This document shows, one piece after another, positions 1 to 9,444 of a DNA stretch of 64,000 bases (positions are counted from its first letter, which is position 1; every line of letters starts with the position of its first letter). The stretch is from Stereocaulon alpinum (taxonomy: Eukaryota > Ascomycota > Lecanoromycetes > Lecanorales > Stereocaulaceae), in assembly GCA_018257865.1 (NCBI GenBank), contig JAEUBA010000026.1, positions 124,001 through 188,000 of the forward strand, given 5' to 3'. Position numbers and translations under genes: made by a program. The notes under the pieces are model-generated. The model saw nothing but the letters and a program-made list of their open reading frames with translations. It was not told the origin of the DNA and made no database searches.

Positions 1-494
1 GACTTCGGACTCGATGAAGCGAACTTTGAGAAGGTAGTGAGGATCAACGTCTTCCTCGGCGGCAGTGGTCCAGTCATTAGGGGGGATGAAGTCCTCGCGA
101 TCGTCGAGCAGCACTCTATGGCAGGCGCAGCTGTGGCCTTTGAGTGCAGGCCGAAAGTCCCAAAGACCAATGTTGCCGTCCTGGTCTAGTTCCTATGGTC
201 GACCTGGGCAATATGGAAGATCCTTATACTCTTTGGCAGTAGTGGGAACCTCGTTCTGTCGGCTTACTGCACTTACTTAGACGATTTCAAGTGTATATAG
301 AGCCCAGAACTATGATGTTACCGCCAGTCCCTCATTTCTTTCCAGCACTGAACGGGGCATTTTCAAATCTGGTGGATGCCAAAATGTCTCACTCACCAAA
401 GTTACGTTTCCGATCTTTGACAAAAGATTCTGGTGTTGCTGGACCAAGAACGCGTAGGACGATGACATCGTAGTCACAGTAGCTCTGTACCCAT
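1..494 (-). pseudogene. Edge fragment of an unrecognised gene with an in-frame stop
   Basis: Two minus-strand segments read like real coding sequence: 397-494 (contains YDVIVLRVLGPATPESF) and 1-266 (contains GNIGLWDFRPALKGHSC and HYLLKVRF). They join across a 130 bp GT-AG intron (267-396, donor GTGAGT, acceptor TGCAG). The second segment runs open to the window edge except for one TAG at 193-195, which a single C-to-T change from CAG (Gln) would explain. Upstream of 494 the frame is lost within a few codons, so the 5' part is missing or decayed. I do not recognise the family. The gene continues beyond base 1. It borders a RIP-like repeat region, which fits a gene damaged at the edge of a repeat. 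An unseen intron covering the TAG is the main alternative. Confidence 0.4.
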
Positions 495-554
495 CTTCAC
501 GCCTTTCGCTGTCCTTAGACCTATATAGGCGTCATAATGGATCAAACTGCTTTC

Positions 555-641
555 GAGGGAGGATCTTCTTCTAGGAGAGGAGCTCTACCCATAGTAGAAT
601 TTGCTAGTAGGTTAACTTCTTGTGAGGGAGGATCTTCTTCT
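555..641. repeat. 18-bp direct repeat in the decayed margin
   Basis: The same 18 bases (GAGGGAGGATCTTCTTCT) occur at 555-572 and 624-641, followed in both places by AGGAG-like sequence. The surrounding 500-1130 stretch has no gene-like frame. It probably belongs to the degraded retroelement relic that becomes readable further right. Confidence 0.5.
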
Positions 642-1234
642 GTAGGAGGATTCTCTTCTAGGAGAGAATCTTTATCTGCTAGAACATCTGCTAGAATACT
701 GACTTAAGCCGAGATCTGAGTGAGTTAGCTGCCCGTATAAATCTAGGGCCAAGGCGTACAAAACAGAACGTCAAAACAACGAGAAATGAGAATTCGACGA
801 GCAAGCGAACAAGATCACTCTACTCGTTTCAGATGAGTGAGTCATGTCTAGTCTCTCTGGCTCTATTTCGGTCGCGTGACATTCGAAAAGTTGCGCCTCT
901 AGTAAGTGAAGGATCGCGCCTTCGACGCCGAAGACATCTTCGAAAGGGTCCGGGTAAAGTGATTCGAGTCGAGAGTAGACTGGTCTAGATAGTGTGCCGT
1001 TAAAGCCAAAATCCCAATAGGAAAAGGAAACAATAAAGTAGAGCAGGGTCTCGAAGGTTGAGAAGTGTGCTTATAAGGAAATGGGTGCTACTCTCATGTG
1101 TGATTGATCCATTGAACACCGTGCTTAAGTCTATCATGAACAATCACCGGTGCAAGCCAAAAGTCGACAAGGTGCTAGATAAGAGGACTCGCAAAGGCGA
1201 GCCTAAGTATCTCATCAAATAGAAGGACATTTAC

Positions 1235-1453
1235 TGTTGGGATTATTAGGTGTGGTGAAAGATGTAGATTTATTCTGCAGCGACTTCTAGCTAATTAGGA
1301 TGCTACGGAATGGTTCCGAGCATTGGCGTGCTAGCTAATTAGACTACTACGGAATGGTTCCGAGCATTGGCGTGCTAGCTAATTAGACTACTACGGAATG
1401 GTTCCGAACATTGGCGAGCATCTCAGGCACCCCTCATACCCTAATCCGCAACA
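1235..1453. mobile_element. Solo LTR (219 bp) with 5-bp target duplication TTTAC
   Basis: The element begins TGTTGGGATTA and ends TAATCCGCAACA, giving TG...CA ends and short imperfect terminal inverted repeats. It is flanked on both sides by TTTAC (1230-1234 and 1454-1458), the 5-bp target-site duplication typical of LTR retrotransposons. No internal domain remains, so this is a solo LTR left by recombination between two LTRs. It sits inside the chromodomain relic and splits one codon run cleanly. Confidence 0.8.
1287..1418. repeat. Three tandem copies of a 44-bp unit inside the solo LTR
   Basis: Units 1287-1330, 1331-1374 and 1375-1418 each begin CTAGCTAATTAG and contain CTACGGAATGGTTCCG followed by a GAGCATTGG-like end. 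They differ by only a few bases. Such arrays are common in LTR U3 or R regions. TTCCG and CGGAA inside the unit form a short palindromic core. Confidence 0.85.
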
Positions 1454-1587
1454 TTTACCCTTATAAGGATTCGTAGGAGCCAAGCGACTGTCTTAGCAAC
1501 GTAAAAGGCGCAATCAGGGATTTCAAGCGAGCATGCAAATCGCATAAGTTAACGACTGCAGCGCAGCGAGAGGGACCTGCGTTATAA

Positions 1588-1976
1588 GCGAGCAAGAAGC
1601 GAGGCAGACTATAAAAGAAAAGATAGCACCGAAGTTAATAAAGAAAATAAGGAAGCCCGCAGGCGAGTTAATTAAGGCCCCGAAGGACAAGGGTATCTAC
1701 TGCGCAAAGCGCAGACCAAAAAAGACGGCCCTAAGGACCATATACACTACTAATACTGCTTAGTATTAGCACGCCCAGCTACCCCAGTTCTAAATAGGAT
1801 AAATACTTACCTACTAATAGAATAAAACGAAAAAGCCTAAAAGGGCGAGCAGGTATACCGGCTGGGCGAGCAGGGGTGGTATAAGGTAAGGCGGCTACTC
1901 TCGTCAGCTAAATAGTCCTAAGTATGCGAAGCGGAATAATCTCACCCTCCCAACGGCGAAGCGCCGGGCGCATATC
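1588..1976. other. Gene-free relic sequence with a perfect short inverted repeat
   Basis: No coding frame is visible. The stretch resembles further decayed element sequence. A 7-bp inverted repeat with a 6-bp loop lies at 1750-1769 (CTAATAC TGCTTA GTATTAG). Its role, if any, is unknown. Confidence 0.4.
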
Positions 1977-2171
1977 TTAGCTACTAGAGGCGGCCGTAAA
2001 CACAGCAGCGGCGAGGGCGGGCGGTAGAGGGTCTTCTTCGCAGGGGTGCCCCCCCCTTAAGCACCGGCCGCACTTGCGGCGGCGTTCGCCCGCAACCGGA
2101 GGCACGTACACGGCGGCACGGTCGCGTGCGTGCGTTAGCACGCAGCGCCGGCAGGCACCGCCTATAGACAT
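1977..2171 (-). CDS. Small Cys-rich ORF, CxxC...CxxC...C pattern (64 aa)
   Basis: The 64-residue ORF starts at an ATG (2171). It shows ACRRCVLTHARDR, then KCGRCLRGGHPC, then an Ala-rich tail. Five cysteines in a C-x2-C ... C-x2-C-x6-C layout suggest a small zinc-binding fold. From memory, similar short ORFs with CxRC pairs recur next to fungal repeats and are annotated hypothetical. GC content is much higher than in the flanking relic. It starts about 100 bp from a plus-strand coding-like segment that points the other way. It may be a relic rather than an active gene. Confidence 0.3.
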   Translation of the reverse strand: MSIGGACRRCVLTHARDRAAVYVPPVAGERRRKCGRCLRGGHPCEEDPLPPALAAAVFTAASSS

Positions 2172-2281
2172 CTCAGTATGATCCTTCGCACGCTCTCTCG
2201 CATGGTACTGAATGCTTACCAGGAGGCGCAGAGCCCTGAGCTGCAGTAGCAGTAGGAGCAGGAGCTGGAGCAGTCGCTACG

Positions 2282-2491
2282 TATCCTATCAGCCAAAACC
2301 TCGCAGTCTTGATTCGTCAAATGATTGCGTACGTGATGAAGAAACAAAGCGGCCATTGGTGCCGCGACGTCGAGGAGTGGTGGGAGCAGATATTATCACC
2401 CTCGTTAGCATGCTTCTTTCGCAGTACGCACGAACACTCAGAGTCTTGCGAAAGGAAAGCAGCAGTCATGAATTTTGAGGATGAGACTTAA
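2282..2491 (+). pseudogene. Coding-like fragment downstream of the Cys-rich ORF
   Basis: An open frame contains AVLIRQMIAYVMKKQSG and a Trp/Cys-rich stretch (CRDVEEWWEQ) and ends at a stop at 2489-2491. No ATG begins the long part of the frame. A different upstream frame over 2190-2300 shows Gln/Glu-rich sequence broken by two TAGs in CAG context. Together this looks like a decayed plus-strand gene whose 5' part has shifted. Family not recognised. Confidence 0.25.
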
Positions 2492-3079
2492 GATCACCAC
2501 GCTGGCTCACAACACCTCAGCGTGAAAGAGCGTATTCACACGGTCTCCGTCACAACGAGGCAAGGAGGTTGTGGCCTCACTGTATTCGTTTTGGCTGTCT
2601 TTGCCTTCTTCCGTTCGCGAATCTGCCTGGGGGTGCTTCTCTTCGTTTTCCACTTCCCGCATGTGAGATTTCCGAGGCAATTTTGATATTCGAGAGTAAG
2701 TGTCCAGATGTTGTAAGGTGAAGCTGACCTTTTTTCGAAAGGCAATCGAACATGACGAAGATTGGAACTTGGCGCATCATGTGACAACCTCCCCATAGGA
2801 CTGAATAGGACGTCGTCTGAGGATTGTGTTCTGGCCGGACTGTATCACTCCACAGGCTTGAAGCCCGCCTTATTCGAGTTTTTCTTGTCATAACACTCAA
2901 GGTCATGGTCTTCTGTGAGACTGCTGCAAAATGGTTGACAAGAGTGACACAGTATTCTTGCGAAGCAAGCTCGTCAGTGGCCTCAAAAACAAGCTTCTCT
3001 GCACACATGGGTCGAACGCAGTGTGCCGTATCATTTTCCACGGTCAACATGTCGACCGATGTGTAAAGCTCGATTGACT
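2492..3079. other. Stretch with only weak coding signal
   Basis: A 157-aa minus-strand ORF (2577-3050, ATG at 3050) has a plausible first 60 residues (CVRPMCAEKLVFEATDELA) and then turns into low-quality sequence. It may be a 3' exon or a decayed gene joined to the coiled-coil segment immediately upstream. I do not call it as a gene. Confidence 0.25.
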
Positions 3080-3307
3080 TTAACAGATGCTGACTCTTGT
3101 GAGCTGAATCTTAACGTCTTCCAGGTCCTTTCTAAGCCCTTCCGCCTTCTCAATAACCTTATCACGGTATTCTATTACTGTGCCAAGCTTCACTTCGAGA
3201 ATCTGGGCCTCTTCGCAGGAATTGAATAGACGGGTTTCAAGGCTCTGTGGCTCGAGCCAATGGATTTCTTGGAGGCCATTCTGGGCTTGCAGCTCTTTTA
3301 TCTGACT
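3080..3307 (-). pseudogene. Coiled-coil coding fragment
   Basis: In the minus strand, 3307 down to a stop at 3080 reads as a charged helical segment: KELQAQNGLQEIHWL, then TVIEYRDKVIEKAEGLRKD, then LEDVKIQLTRVS. Leu, Ile and Val fall in heptad-like spacing. There is no ATG and the frame closes just upstream (TGA near 3322), so this is either one exon of an unresolved gene or a relic. Fungal proteins with N-terminal coiled coils of this type are common, but no family can be named. Confidence 0.3.
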
Positions 3308-3980
3308 TTCCCGTGCCGATCACGTTCAAAATGAAGGATTGGGCGAAGTGTATTGGCAAACATTAACTGCATGATGATTGAAAATAATATGCCAGCGTTG
3401 AAGCTTCAGCAGTATCACTCTTTATCGCCTGGTGGAATGCCATGATATCCTTGAGCTCCTACGCCGCCATCTTCTATTCAAGATACCGAAGTCCTCAAGG
3501 CCACAGTATGATGAGATTGAGGCCAAGGTATTTGCAGGCTGGTGCATATTAATCCCTTGTAAGCCACAATTTTTCCGCTTGCGAGTGATGTCTTCTGGAA
3601 ATGATTCGCGAGCAATATGGAACAGTGTATAAATTTTTATATATCATATGGCAGAGCACGAGTCTATCCTCTAACGTTCAATGAATGCGACATGGAAGGT
3701 ATGAGCATGTGAGGCACGGTACGTATCACTAGTGCTGGAAGAGAAGGAAGAGAGACAGAGACGGAGTGTTCGTAGACCAAGTAAAGAAGACGGCGTGAAG
3801 GAATGAGGTGTATCAATCTACAAGTGAAGTGGAATGTTCCAATGAACGTTGATCAAAGTCCTCGGAAATCGAAGATTTGATAGAGATACCAGCATATTCA
3901 TTTCATCTGGCTTCTATAATTGCTGGGAGAAGTGAGCAGCTGCGGGTTCGAATATTTTGAAGGTCACTTGAGGGCTCACG
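3308..3980. other. Intergenic, no supported gene
   Basis: Only short frames occur. The plus-strand one at 3432-3632 (66 codons) lacks homology that I recognise. The right half is the 3' flank of the LtrA-like gene, which ends at 3981. Confidence 0.4.
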
Positions 3981-6812
3981 TTATATCACATGGTAGAATC
4001 CCTCCTCTCCATTGTCACCGGTCCGTACCTCTTCTAATTTGATCGTGGCTCCAGTCTTCATAGCGTCCATGATGTATTTTTTCTTCACAGGGCAATCCGC
4101 GCGGTATTTGCACTGTGAAGTACAGTTCCAGAAAGCTTCGTGGATGGATGTCGACCCGTAGACTTCGAGCATCAATACGAGCACGACCAGTGAAGTCGTA
4201 GTGGAAATCAAATGTAGGGAATTGAGCTTATCAGCGAGTGGGAGAAAGATGAGTATGATAGCAACAGCTATCCGAACGGGAACGCGGTATCTCTTGCTAA
4301 TTCGCTGGCCATCGAACTCTTTGTGGACATGGCACAGGGAAATGATCGCTAGGGGACTGTCAGCTTATGAGGCAGCGACTGGGAGAAGAGCCAAATTAGA
4401 TATAACATACTCATGCACAATAATGCGATCCCTAGTCCAGCGCAGTAGAACCATCGCAGGCCTGTAGGAAGTTCGGTCTGGGATTTGGAGACATAGGCAT
4501 CCGTCAAGTCCTCGATATTGGCGTCATGGCAGTCGGTGGCTAGAACCAACCTCGAAAGAGAGGCAGCTGCGAGTACGTAACCCATGATGAACGGTAGGTG
4601 AGCCGTTATCCATACCACAGCTGTGAGGAAGCCGTCAGCCATGACCTTGACTCGAGTACATGGACTGGCTTGCAGGTAGCTCAATCATCCGGACAAGTGC
4701 ACAACAAGAATGTCTTTGGCAACTCTAGCCACATATACCAACGTGCAGGACATTGGCCGCTGAGCACGATTCGCATGATGTCTACGGAATTTGTCTTAAC
4801 GAAATGACAACAGAGACTTACAAGATATGATATGGCGGCGGATTGCATGGGTGTGAAGGTTCCATGAGTCTACGAGATCTGATCAGAACGAGTTTCCAGA
4901 TGTTTCGGGTTTTCTCATACTGACCAATCTCGAAATACATCCAATTGAACGAGAATGCCTGTATTAGACCAAGGACAGCTTTTCCGAAGAAGCTAAGGAT
5001 GTCAGCAAGAGGTTCGCTGTGTTCATAAAACAGGGATCATACGCATTGATCCCGAACGGGGCTTTGTTTTGAAACAACAAAGAAACCACCGAGTACCCAA
5101 ATACAAGAGTGACAAAAGCGTTCGTTCGTTCGGCTATCAGCCCGTCAGTAGAGCTCAGGATCTTCATCAAGCGCTTTCCATAGGTTGATATAGCTGAACA
5201 GGGAGCCGGGAATTGGGTTTGAGAGCTTAATTTGCCTTGACATACTCTTGTGCTCGATGTTGATCGCTGGGAAGAAATCGAACCAATCCCTATGTCTGGA
5301 CACAAATCCCGGTCGCTCCGTTTCTAGCCATCGTTTCAGCCAGACCATGCCCAAGACGCTGAAGAGGTCTACTTTCTATCAGTCATAGTGATGTTAGCCA
5401 AGGAAATGATGAGACTTACCCACGAAGATTGCGACCCAAATCAAGGCCAGCCGGTTGGGGTAGTCAACCTGAACACTGGCTATCCAAAGGGCAGATGGAA
5501 CAACTATCGCAACGGAATTCATGATCATGTAACCTCGAATCATTGGCAAGAGGTGTCCAATCCACATGAAGTGAATAGCGCTGAAGAGCCTTTGAGCGAG
5601 CTATGACGCATCAGCTGATGAAGTGACACAATGGGGACAGCCCGCAAGCGGTAGGAGTGTGATGTCGACAAGGAATGGCTTGAACAGCTAGTATAGTATG
5701 AAAGGATGCTTACATAGAAAGCAATGAGCTGGATGTATGTAGTCTCAAACGATTGAACGATGTTAAGGGTGAATCCGAATAGACATATCATTACAAACAG
5801 AATTTGGACTCGCTGGAATATGTCATCTGGTAATCGTTAGCGACGAGCGATTCTCCCACAACCCATCTACATGTGGACAAGTACCTGCTTCTAACGACGC
5901 ATTGACGTCAGCATTTATTCAGAGAGCCAAATGTGACGAGGGAAGCACATACCAAACCAGCTTATGATCTGAGTCAAATCACTCCACATCTTCCAACCGA
6001 GTATGAAAGTGACAGCGAATCTCAAGAAGCCAAAGCCAGTTGGATCCTCAGCAGCCTTATCACCAACGACAGCAATTATCCCAACATAAAGTAAATCGAT
6101 GAACAGCTCGAAAGAAGCGACTTCTTCGACTTCCGATGCTCGCCAGAGCAAACCCTTGTGCCAATACTGTCGCACGACGGGCTTCGCCCAGAATCTGATT
6201 GACTTCCCTTTTCGGCGCTCAGCATCCCAGTCCCGCTTCTCATGATGTTCGCTGAAAGAGCTGGCAGATGAATCGGGATCCCTCGTTCCTGCATCGAAGT
6301 ATATCAGCCTTAATCTTTCACTCCAACCCAAGTAGTCCCTTCTCACTTATGTGCGCATCATAGCCAAATTTCGAGAAGTTCGCATCCAGTGATATGCCAT
6401 GATCTGTCAGCTGGTGTAGCTCGTTGGCAAGGATATCGAGCTCCGTCTTGACGTGCTCGACTTCGTCGTAGACATTGCCATGTGTATTGCGGAGGTGTTC
6501 CCGGTGTTGCTCATGGTACGTGTGAAGCTCTCTTACTGCATCAAGCTGCCAAAAATTCAGCTTCTGATAAGCAATTCGGGCAACGATCCAACTTACATGC
6601 TCTACTGAGCCATGTATATGGATCTCGAAATTGTCATCCGGCTCAATATTTGGCAAAGTACGTGAGAGTCGTAGATGCTCTTCTGGTGAAGCAGCAATAT
6701 GTATTCTTCTGCCATCAGGTCTTAAGAGCTTCCGTAGTCTCTGGCCTGTATGCAAGTGGTGAGTAGGAGCTTCAGCTGCGGCTTCTAAAGGCTGCGTGGG
6801 GGCCTTTTCCAT
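3981..6812 (-). CDS. LtrA-like (low temperature requirement A) multi-pass membrane protein
   Basis: Twelve exons join to 656 codons plus stop: 6597-6812, 6347-6545, 5953-6288, 5885-5890, 5714-5826, 5420-5600, 5246-5371, 5043-5133, 4925-4992, 4822-4878, 4411-4620, 3981-4348. All introns are GT-AG. The N-terminal ~170 residues are soluble and charged. The family signature follows (EVEEVASFELFIDLLYVG, AEDPTGFG, then WSDLTQIISWFE), then about nine to ten membrane segments including FMWIGHLLPMIRGYM, ERTNAFVTLVFGYSV and AHLPFIMGYVLAAASLSRLVLA. Members of the LtrA family (PF06772) are found in bacteria and expanded in fungi. Their biochemical role is unknown, so no function is claimed. The 201 bp intron between exons 10 and 11 is the least certain part. 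The first intron (6546-6596) is 51 bp and stop-free. Confidence 0.85.
5885..5890 (-). other. 6-nt microexon of the LtrA-like gene
   Basis: AAGCAG on the minus strand is bounded by TTAG (acceptor side, intron 5891-5952) and GTACTT (donor side, intron 5827-5884). Including it gives WFEADDIFQRV, close to the WFETDDI pattern I recall for fungal homologues. Skipping it also stays in frame and gives WFDDIF. Confidence 0.6.
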
Positions 6813-7182
6813 AGCTTGAGCTTATAGCTTCGTCAATCCGAGTTGTGTAAGATGGCAGGAGACGCTCAGGAACACATAAAGCTGCCATCGCCTCATGACT
6901 TCGTCCTCCGGAGTTTGGTCAAAAATCGAAGGGGCCAAGCGACTAGTTACTGTAAGACGTTCCCGTCTCTGCTGACTAATAAGCCTAGAGCCCGGCGCGA
7001 CTCTAGGGGCTCTGGGCGCTGTCTCGGCTAGAAATCAGCATCCCGCAACCCTATCGGTAAACCGACTTAAGCCCGTGCCGAACGTGCTTCACCTAGTCTT
7101 GCCGCTAAGAATTGATGTATTATCTGCAAGAGATTCCAGTGGAAGTATATGCGAAGTCGTAGTGCTAGAATTCAGCACAAGG
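6813..7182. other. Spacer between the LtrA-like gene and the NAT gene
   Basis: This holds the LtrA-like promoter and the 3' flank of the NAT gene. A 62-codon plus-strand frame (6843-7031) has no gene-like features. Confidence 0.4.
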
Positions 7183-7949
7183 CTATGCCTTACCACTCTC
7201 ATTCCTTTCCACCAACTCCCCTACACCCAGCCCTCTGCCTAACTTGACCTTCCGCTTCGTCTTCCCCTGCTCACCATCCTCCTTCTTCTTCTCCTTCTTT
7301 CCCACGTCGCCCACCTCGTCACCTTCATCCGCGTAGTCTTCGTCTGCCTCCAACTGTTCCCGTAGAGGGTTGAGATTCATTTTCATACTATATGCGTCTT
7401 CCCCATCAGCGTAGTATTTCGACTCCACCTTCTCGACTTCGAAACCTAGAGTGTCCCTATAGAGGCGTAGAGCGGCGATATTTGACATGCGGACGTGCAA
7501 TGAGACGTGTTGGGCTCCGAACATTTCGACCATCGCTCTTTCTGCGCGCGAGCCAGTGCATTAGCTTGTATCTCAGATTCGTTGGAGTCTCTCCTGTCTG
7601 ATGACAGCTGGAAGCCCAGCGGATATCTTCACTTACGGCTCTGTCTCATAAGCTTCTCTGCCAGTCCCAATCGTCTGTGCGTCCTCATAACGCTTAGACT
7701 TGTGATGTGCCCATGCTGTAGCCCATTCACCGGCTCCTCCTCCATTTTCGCAAGCACATATCCAACTATTTTGGGTGGGTCATAGGGTGTCTTTTTGGGT
7801 CGCGAGACATCAACGGCAACGTACGAGAGCTGAGGCCAGGAAAGAGCATGGTAGAGGTAGTATTTCATGAAGTAATTTTCGGGTAGATTGGTAATATTCG
7901 TGGATTGGACGTGGGGGATATCTGCGGGTTTGAGGACACGGATGTCCAT
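7183..7949 (-). CDS. naa10: N-terminal acetyltransferase A catalytic subunit (Naa10/Ard1)
   Basis: Two exons (7637-7949 and 7183-7541) with a 95 bp intron give 223 aa. The protein starts MDIRVLKPADIPHVQ and carries the ARD1 hallmarks NLPENYFMKYYLYH, GYVLAKMEE, HGHITSLSVMRTHRRLGLAEKLM (acetyl-CoA binding Q/RxxGxG/A-type loop, here RRLGLA) and VSLHVRMSNIAALRLYRDTLGFE. The splice joins MRQS to QRAMVEMFGAQ, which restores the conserved helix. Naa10 with the auxiliary subunit Naa15 acetylates N termini co-translationally on the ribosome. The C-terminal tail is acidic, then lysine-rich, as in other fungal orthologues. Start chosen at the family-consistent MDIR. Confidence 0.95.
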
Positions 7950-8398
7950 TTTCGAAAACTGGGTGTCGCGAGACCAGGAGCTCAGAAAAATGTGCGTATG
8001 TACAATAGAAAGTGGCGTATCTTGTGGTTACTGAAGGGAGTTCTCGTAGGATGCGGAGCTCTAAGTTCGCTCCGCAAAATTGTAGCCAAGATTTAGGCCA
8101 AGGCTATGAACCTCTGTTACATTGAGTACCGAACGGATCCATTGCATTGCCTACAGCACAGAGGTTCCAATCGGCGATCTCTTACATACTGATCACTTGC
8201 ACGTATGAGGAAGCCTTCGTAGTGTATTACTATGTCAGTTGCTGGAAGCACCTCTGCGCCGCCGAGTATTTCTAGGCCTCCATAACTTTAGTCTACGGTG
8301 AATCCTGCATTGCGACTACCATGCTATTCCGGTGAGCGATCTTACACCATTGATATCCGTCCTGACGATAACCGAAGGCGAAGGGAGTCGTACACTGC
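7950..8398. other. Intergenic, nothing recognised
   Basis: This is the promoter of the Naa10 gene plus the 3' flank of the START-like gene. No convincing ORF or RNA is visible. Confidence 0.4.
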
Positions 8399-9007
8399 TC
8401 AGACCTTCCCACTACTGATTCCCTCCACGTACTCCTTCAATTCCCCATTCCACTGCGCAAACCTCCTCACAAGCGCCCCTCCCACAAAGACCCTCACAGC
8501 CCACGCCAAAGGTCCACTAAATGTCTCATAAACATCATACACCGTCTCCCCATCCTCATCCTGGAAAATCTCATGTACCCGCTCAGATCTCAGTGCCCAG
8601 TCCGGATATCCCTTCCCTAGCCAGACAACCCTGAAACCTTTTCTCCCTTCATGTTCATCCAGCTCGTCGAGTGAAGTCATAAGCAGTTTCATTTTGACAA
8701 CTGTGTTCCTACCTCGGCCGCGCATATCAACATGTTCGGTGAATAATACGCCAGGTTGGAGCTGGCTAGGGTTCGACGAGGAGGAAGAGATTCCGAGGGT
8801 GGCGCGGGGCACAAAGTTGTTCCATTGCGGCCAGGATGAGGTGTCTAGGAGCGTAGACAGGACGAGGTCAGGAGAAGCGGTGATGGGGGTCGTGGCGCGG
8901 ACTGTGAACGCAGGACTCCCTTGATTGCCCCAGTGCGGCGTTGGGAGGGGAGGGATTCGGCTGGCTTTTACGGTATCATGTAATTGTTTCGGGGGTGGAG
9001 GTGCCAT
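8399..9007 (-). CDS. SRPBCC / START-like (polyketide cyclase-type) small protein
   Basis: Single-exon gene, 202 aa. After a Pro-rich N terminus come FTVRATTPITASPDLVLSTL, DTSSWPQWNNFVPR and PGVLFTEHVDMRG, then a strand-rich stretch and a C-terminal helix (VRRFAQWNGELKEYVEG). The order of N-terminal strand, W-P-x-W-N after a helix, and amphipathic C-terminal helix is the SRPBCC helix-grip fold (polyketide_cyc2, COQ10-like). Such proteins bind hydrophobic ligands. The ligand here cannot be told from sequence. There is no signal peptide or membrane segment. Confidence 0.75.
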   Translation of the reverse strand: MAPPPPKQLHDTVKASRIPPLPTPHWGNQGSPAFTVRATTPITASPDLVLSTLLDTSSWPQWNNFVPRATLGISSSSSNPSQLQPGVLFTEHVDMRGRGRNTVVKMKLLMTSLDELDEHEGRKGFRVVWLGKGYPDWALRSERVHEIFQDEDGETVYDVYETFSGPLAWAVRVFVGGALVRRFAQWNGELKEYVEGISSGKV

Positions 9008-9444
9008 GGCGATGATAGCGCGTGCATTCCTGCAAACATTGTCATAGTTACCTTTCTATCGAGCAATGCGTCTGCTATAGGGATTAATGACGCGTAGAAG
9101 CTGAGTAGACTAACGGACCCTAAATCCAAAGCGCCCGAGGTAGATCTTACCTAAGACAAGTAGATTTCGCCCGACCCAAAGCTTAGATATGAAGCTTCGC
9201 CATAGAGTCTCATCCGGCCTAAGGTCTTTGATTAGAATGCTTCCTACTTGCTTTGAGCATGAGATGTTGTTCGAGTATGTACGCAATCATACAATCTCCC
9301 ATGGCGAAGCGACAACATGTAGGTATCAGAGGCACTCCAATATTTTAAGATTCGTGATTGAACACAATCAAAACATGATAAAAACCTATCCAAGGTCTTT
9401 CTAGCCAGGCTCCTGACTTCCAAATTGTTCCTTGCATGATGTCT
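9008..9444. other. Intergenic, nothing recognised
   Basis: AT-richer spacer between two minus-strand genes. It contains only short frames without coding character. Confidence 0.4.

Larger units (their letters stand above)
1130..1587 (+). mobile_element. Relic of a chromodomain (Ty3/gypsy-like) retroelement 3' end
   Basis: In the plus strand a chromodomain-like frame runs from about 1130 (KVDKVLDKRTRKGEPKYLIK) to a stop at 1585-1587. It is interrupted by a 219 bp solo LTR. Ignoring that insertion and one copy of its 5-bp duplication, the frame continues on the far side without a shift. Two in-frame TAG codons (1220-1222 and 1474-1476) fall where chromodomains carry the aromatic-cage tryptophans (W-K and W-E-P contexts). 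TGG to TAG is the TpG-to-TpA change expected of RIP. Chromodomains sit at the C terminus of integrase in fungal chromoviruses such as MAGGY and Tf1. The integrase core upstream is not recognisable. Clearly inactive. Confidence 0.65.

Noticed and set aside
3940..3960. GGTTCGAAT resembling a tRNA B box
   Set aside because: The bases on either side cannot form a T-arm or acceptor stem, and no A box lies at the right distance.
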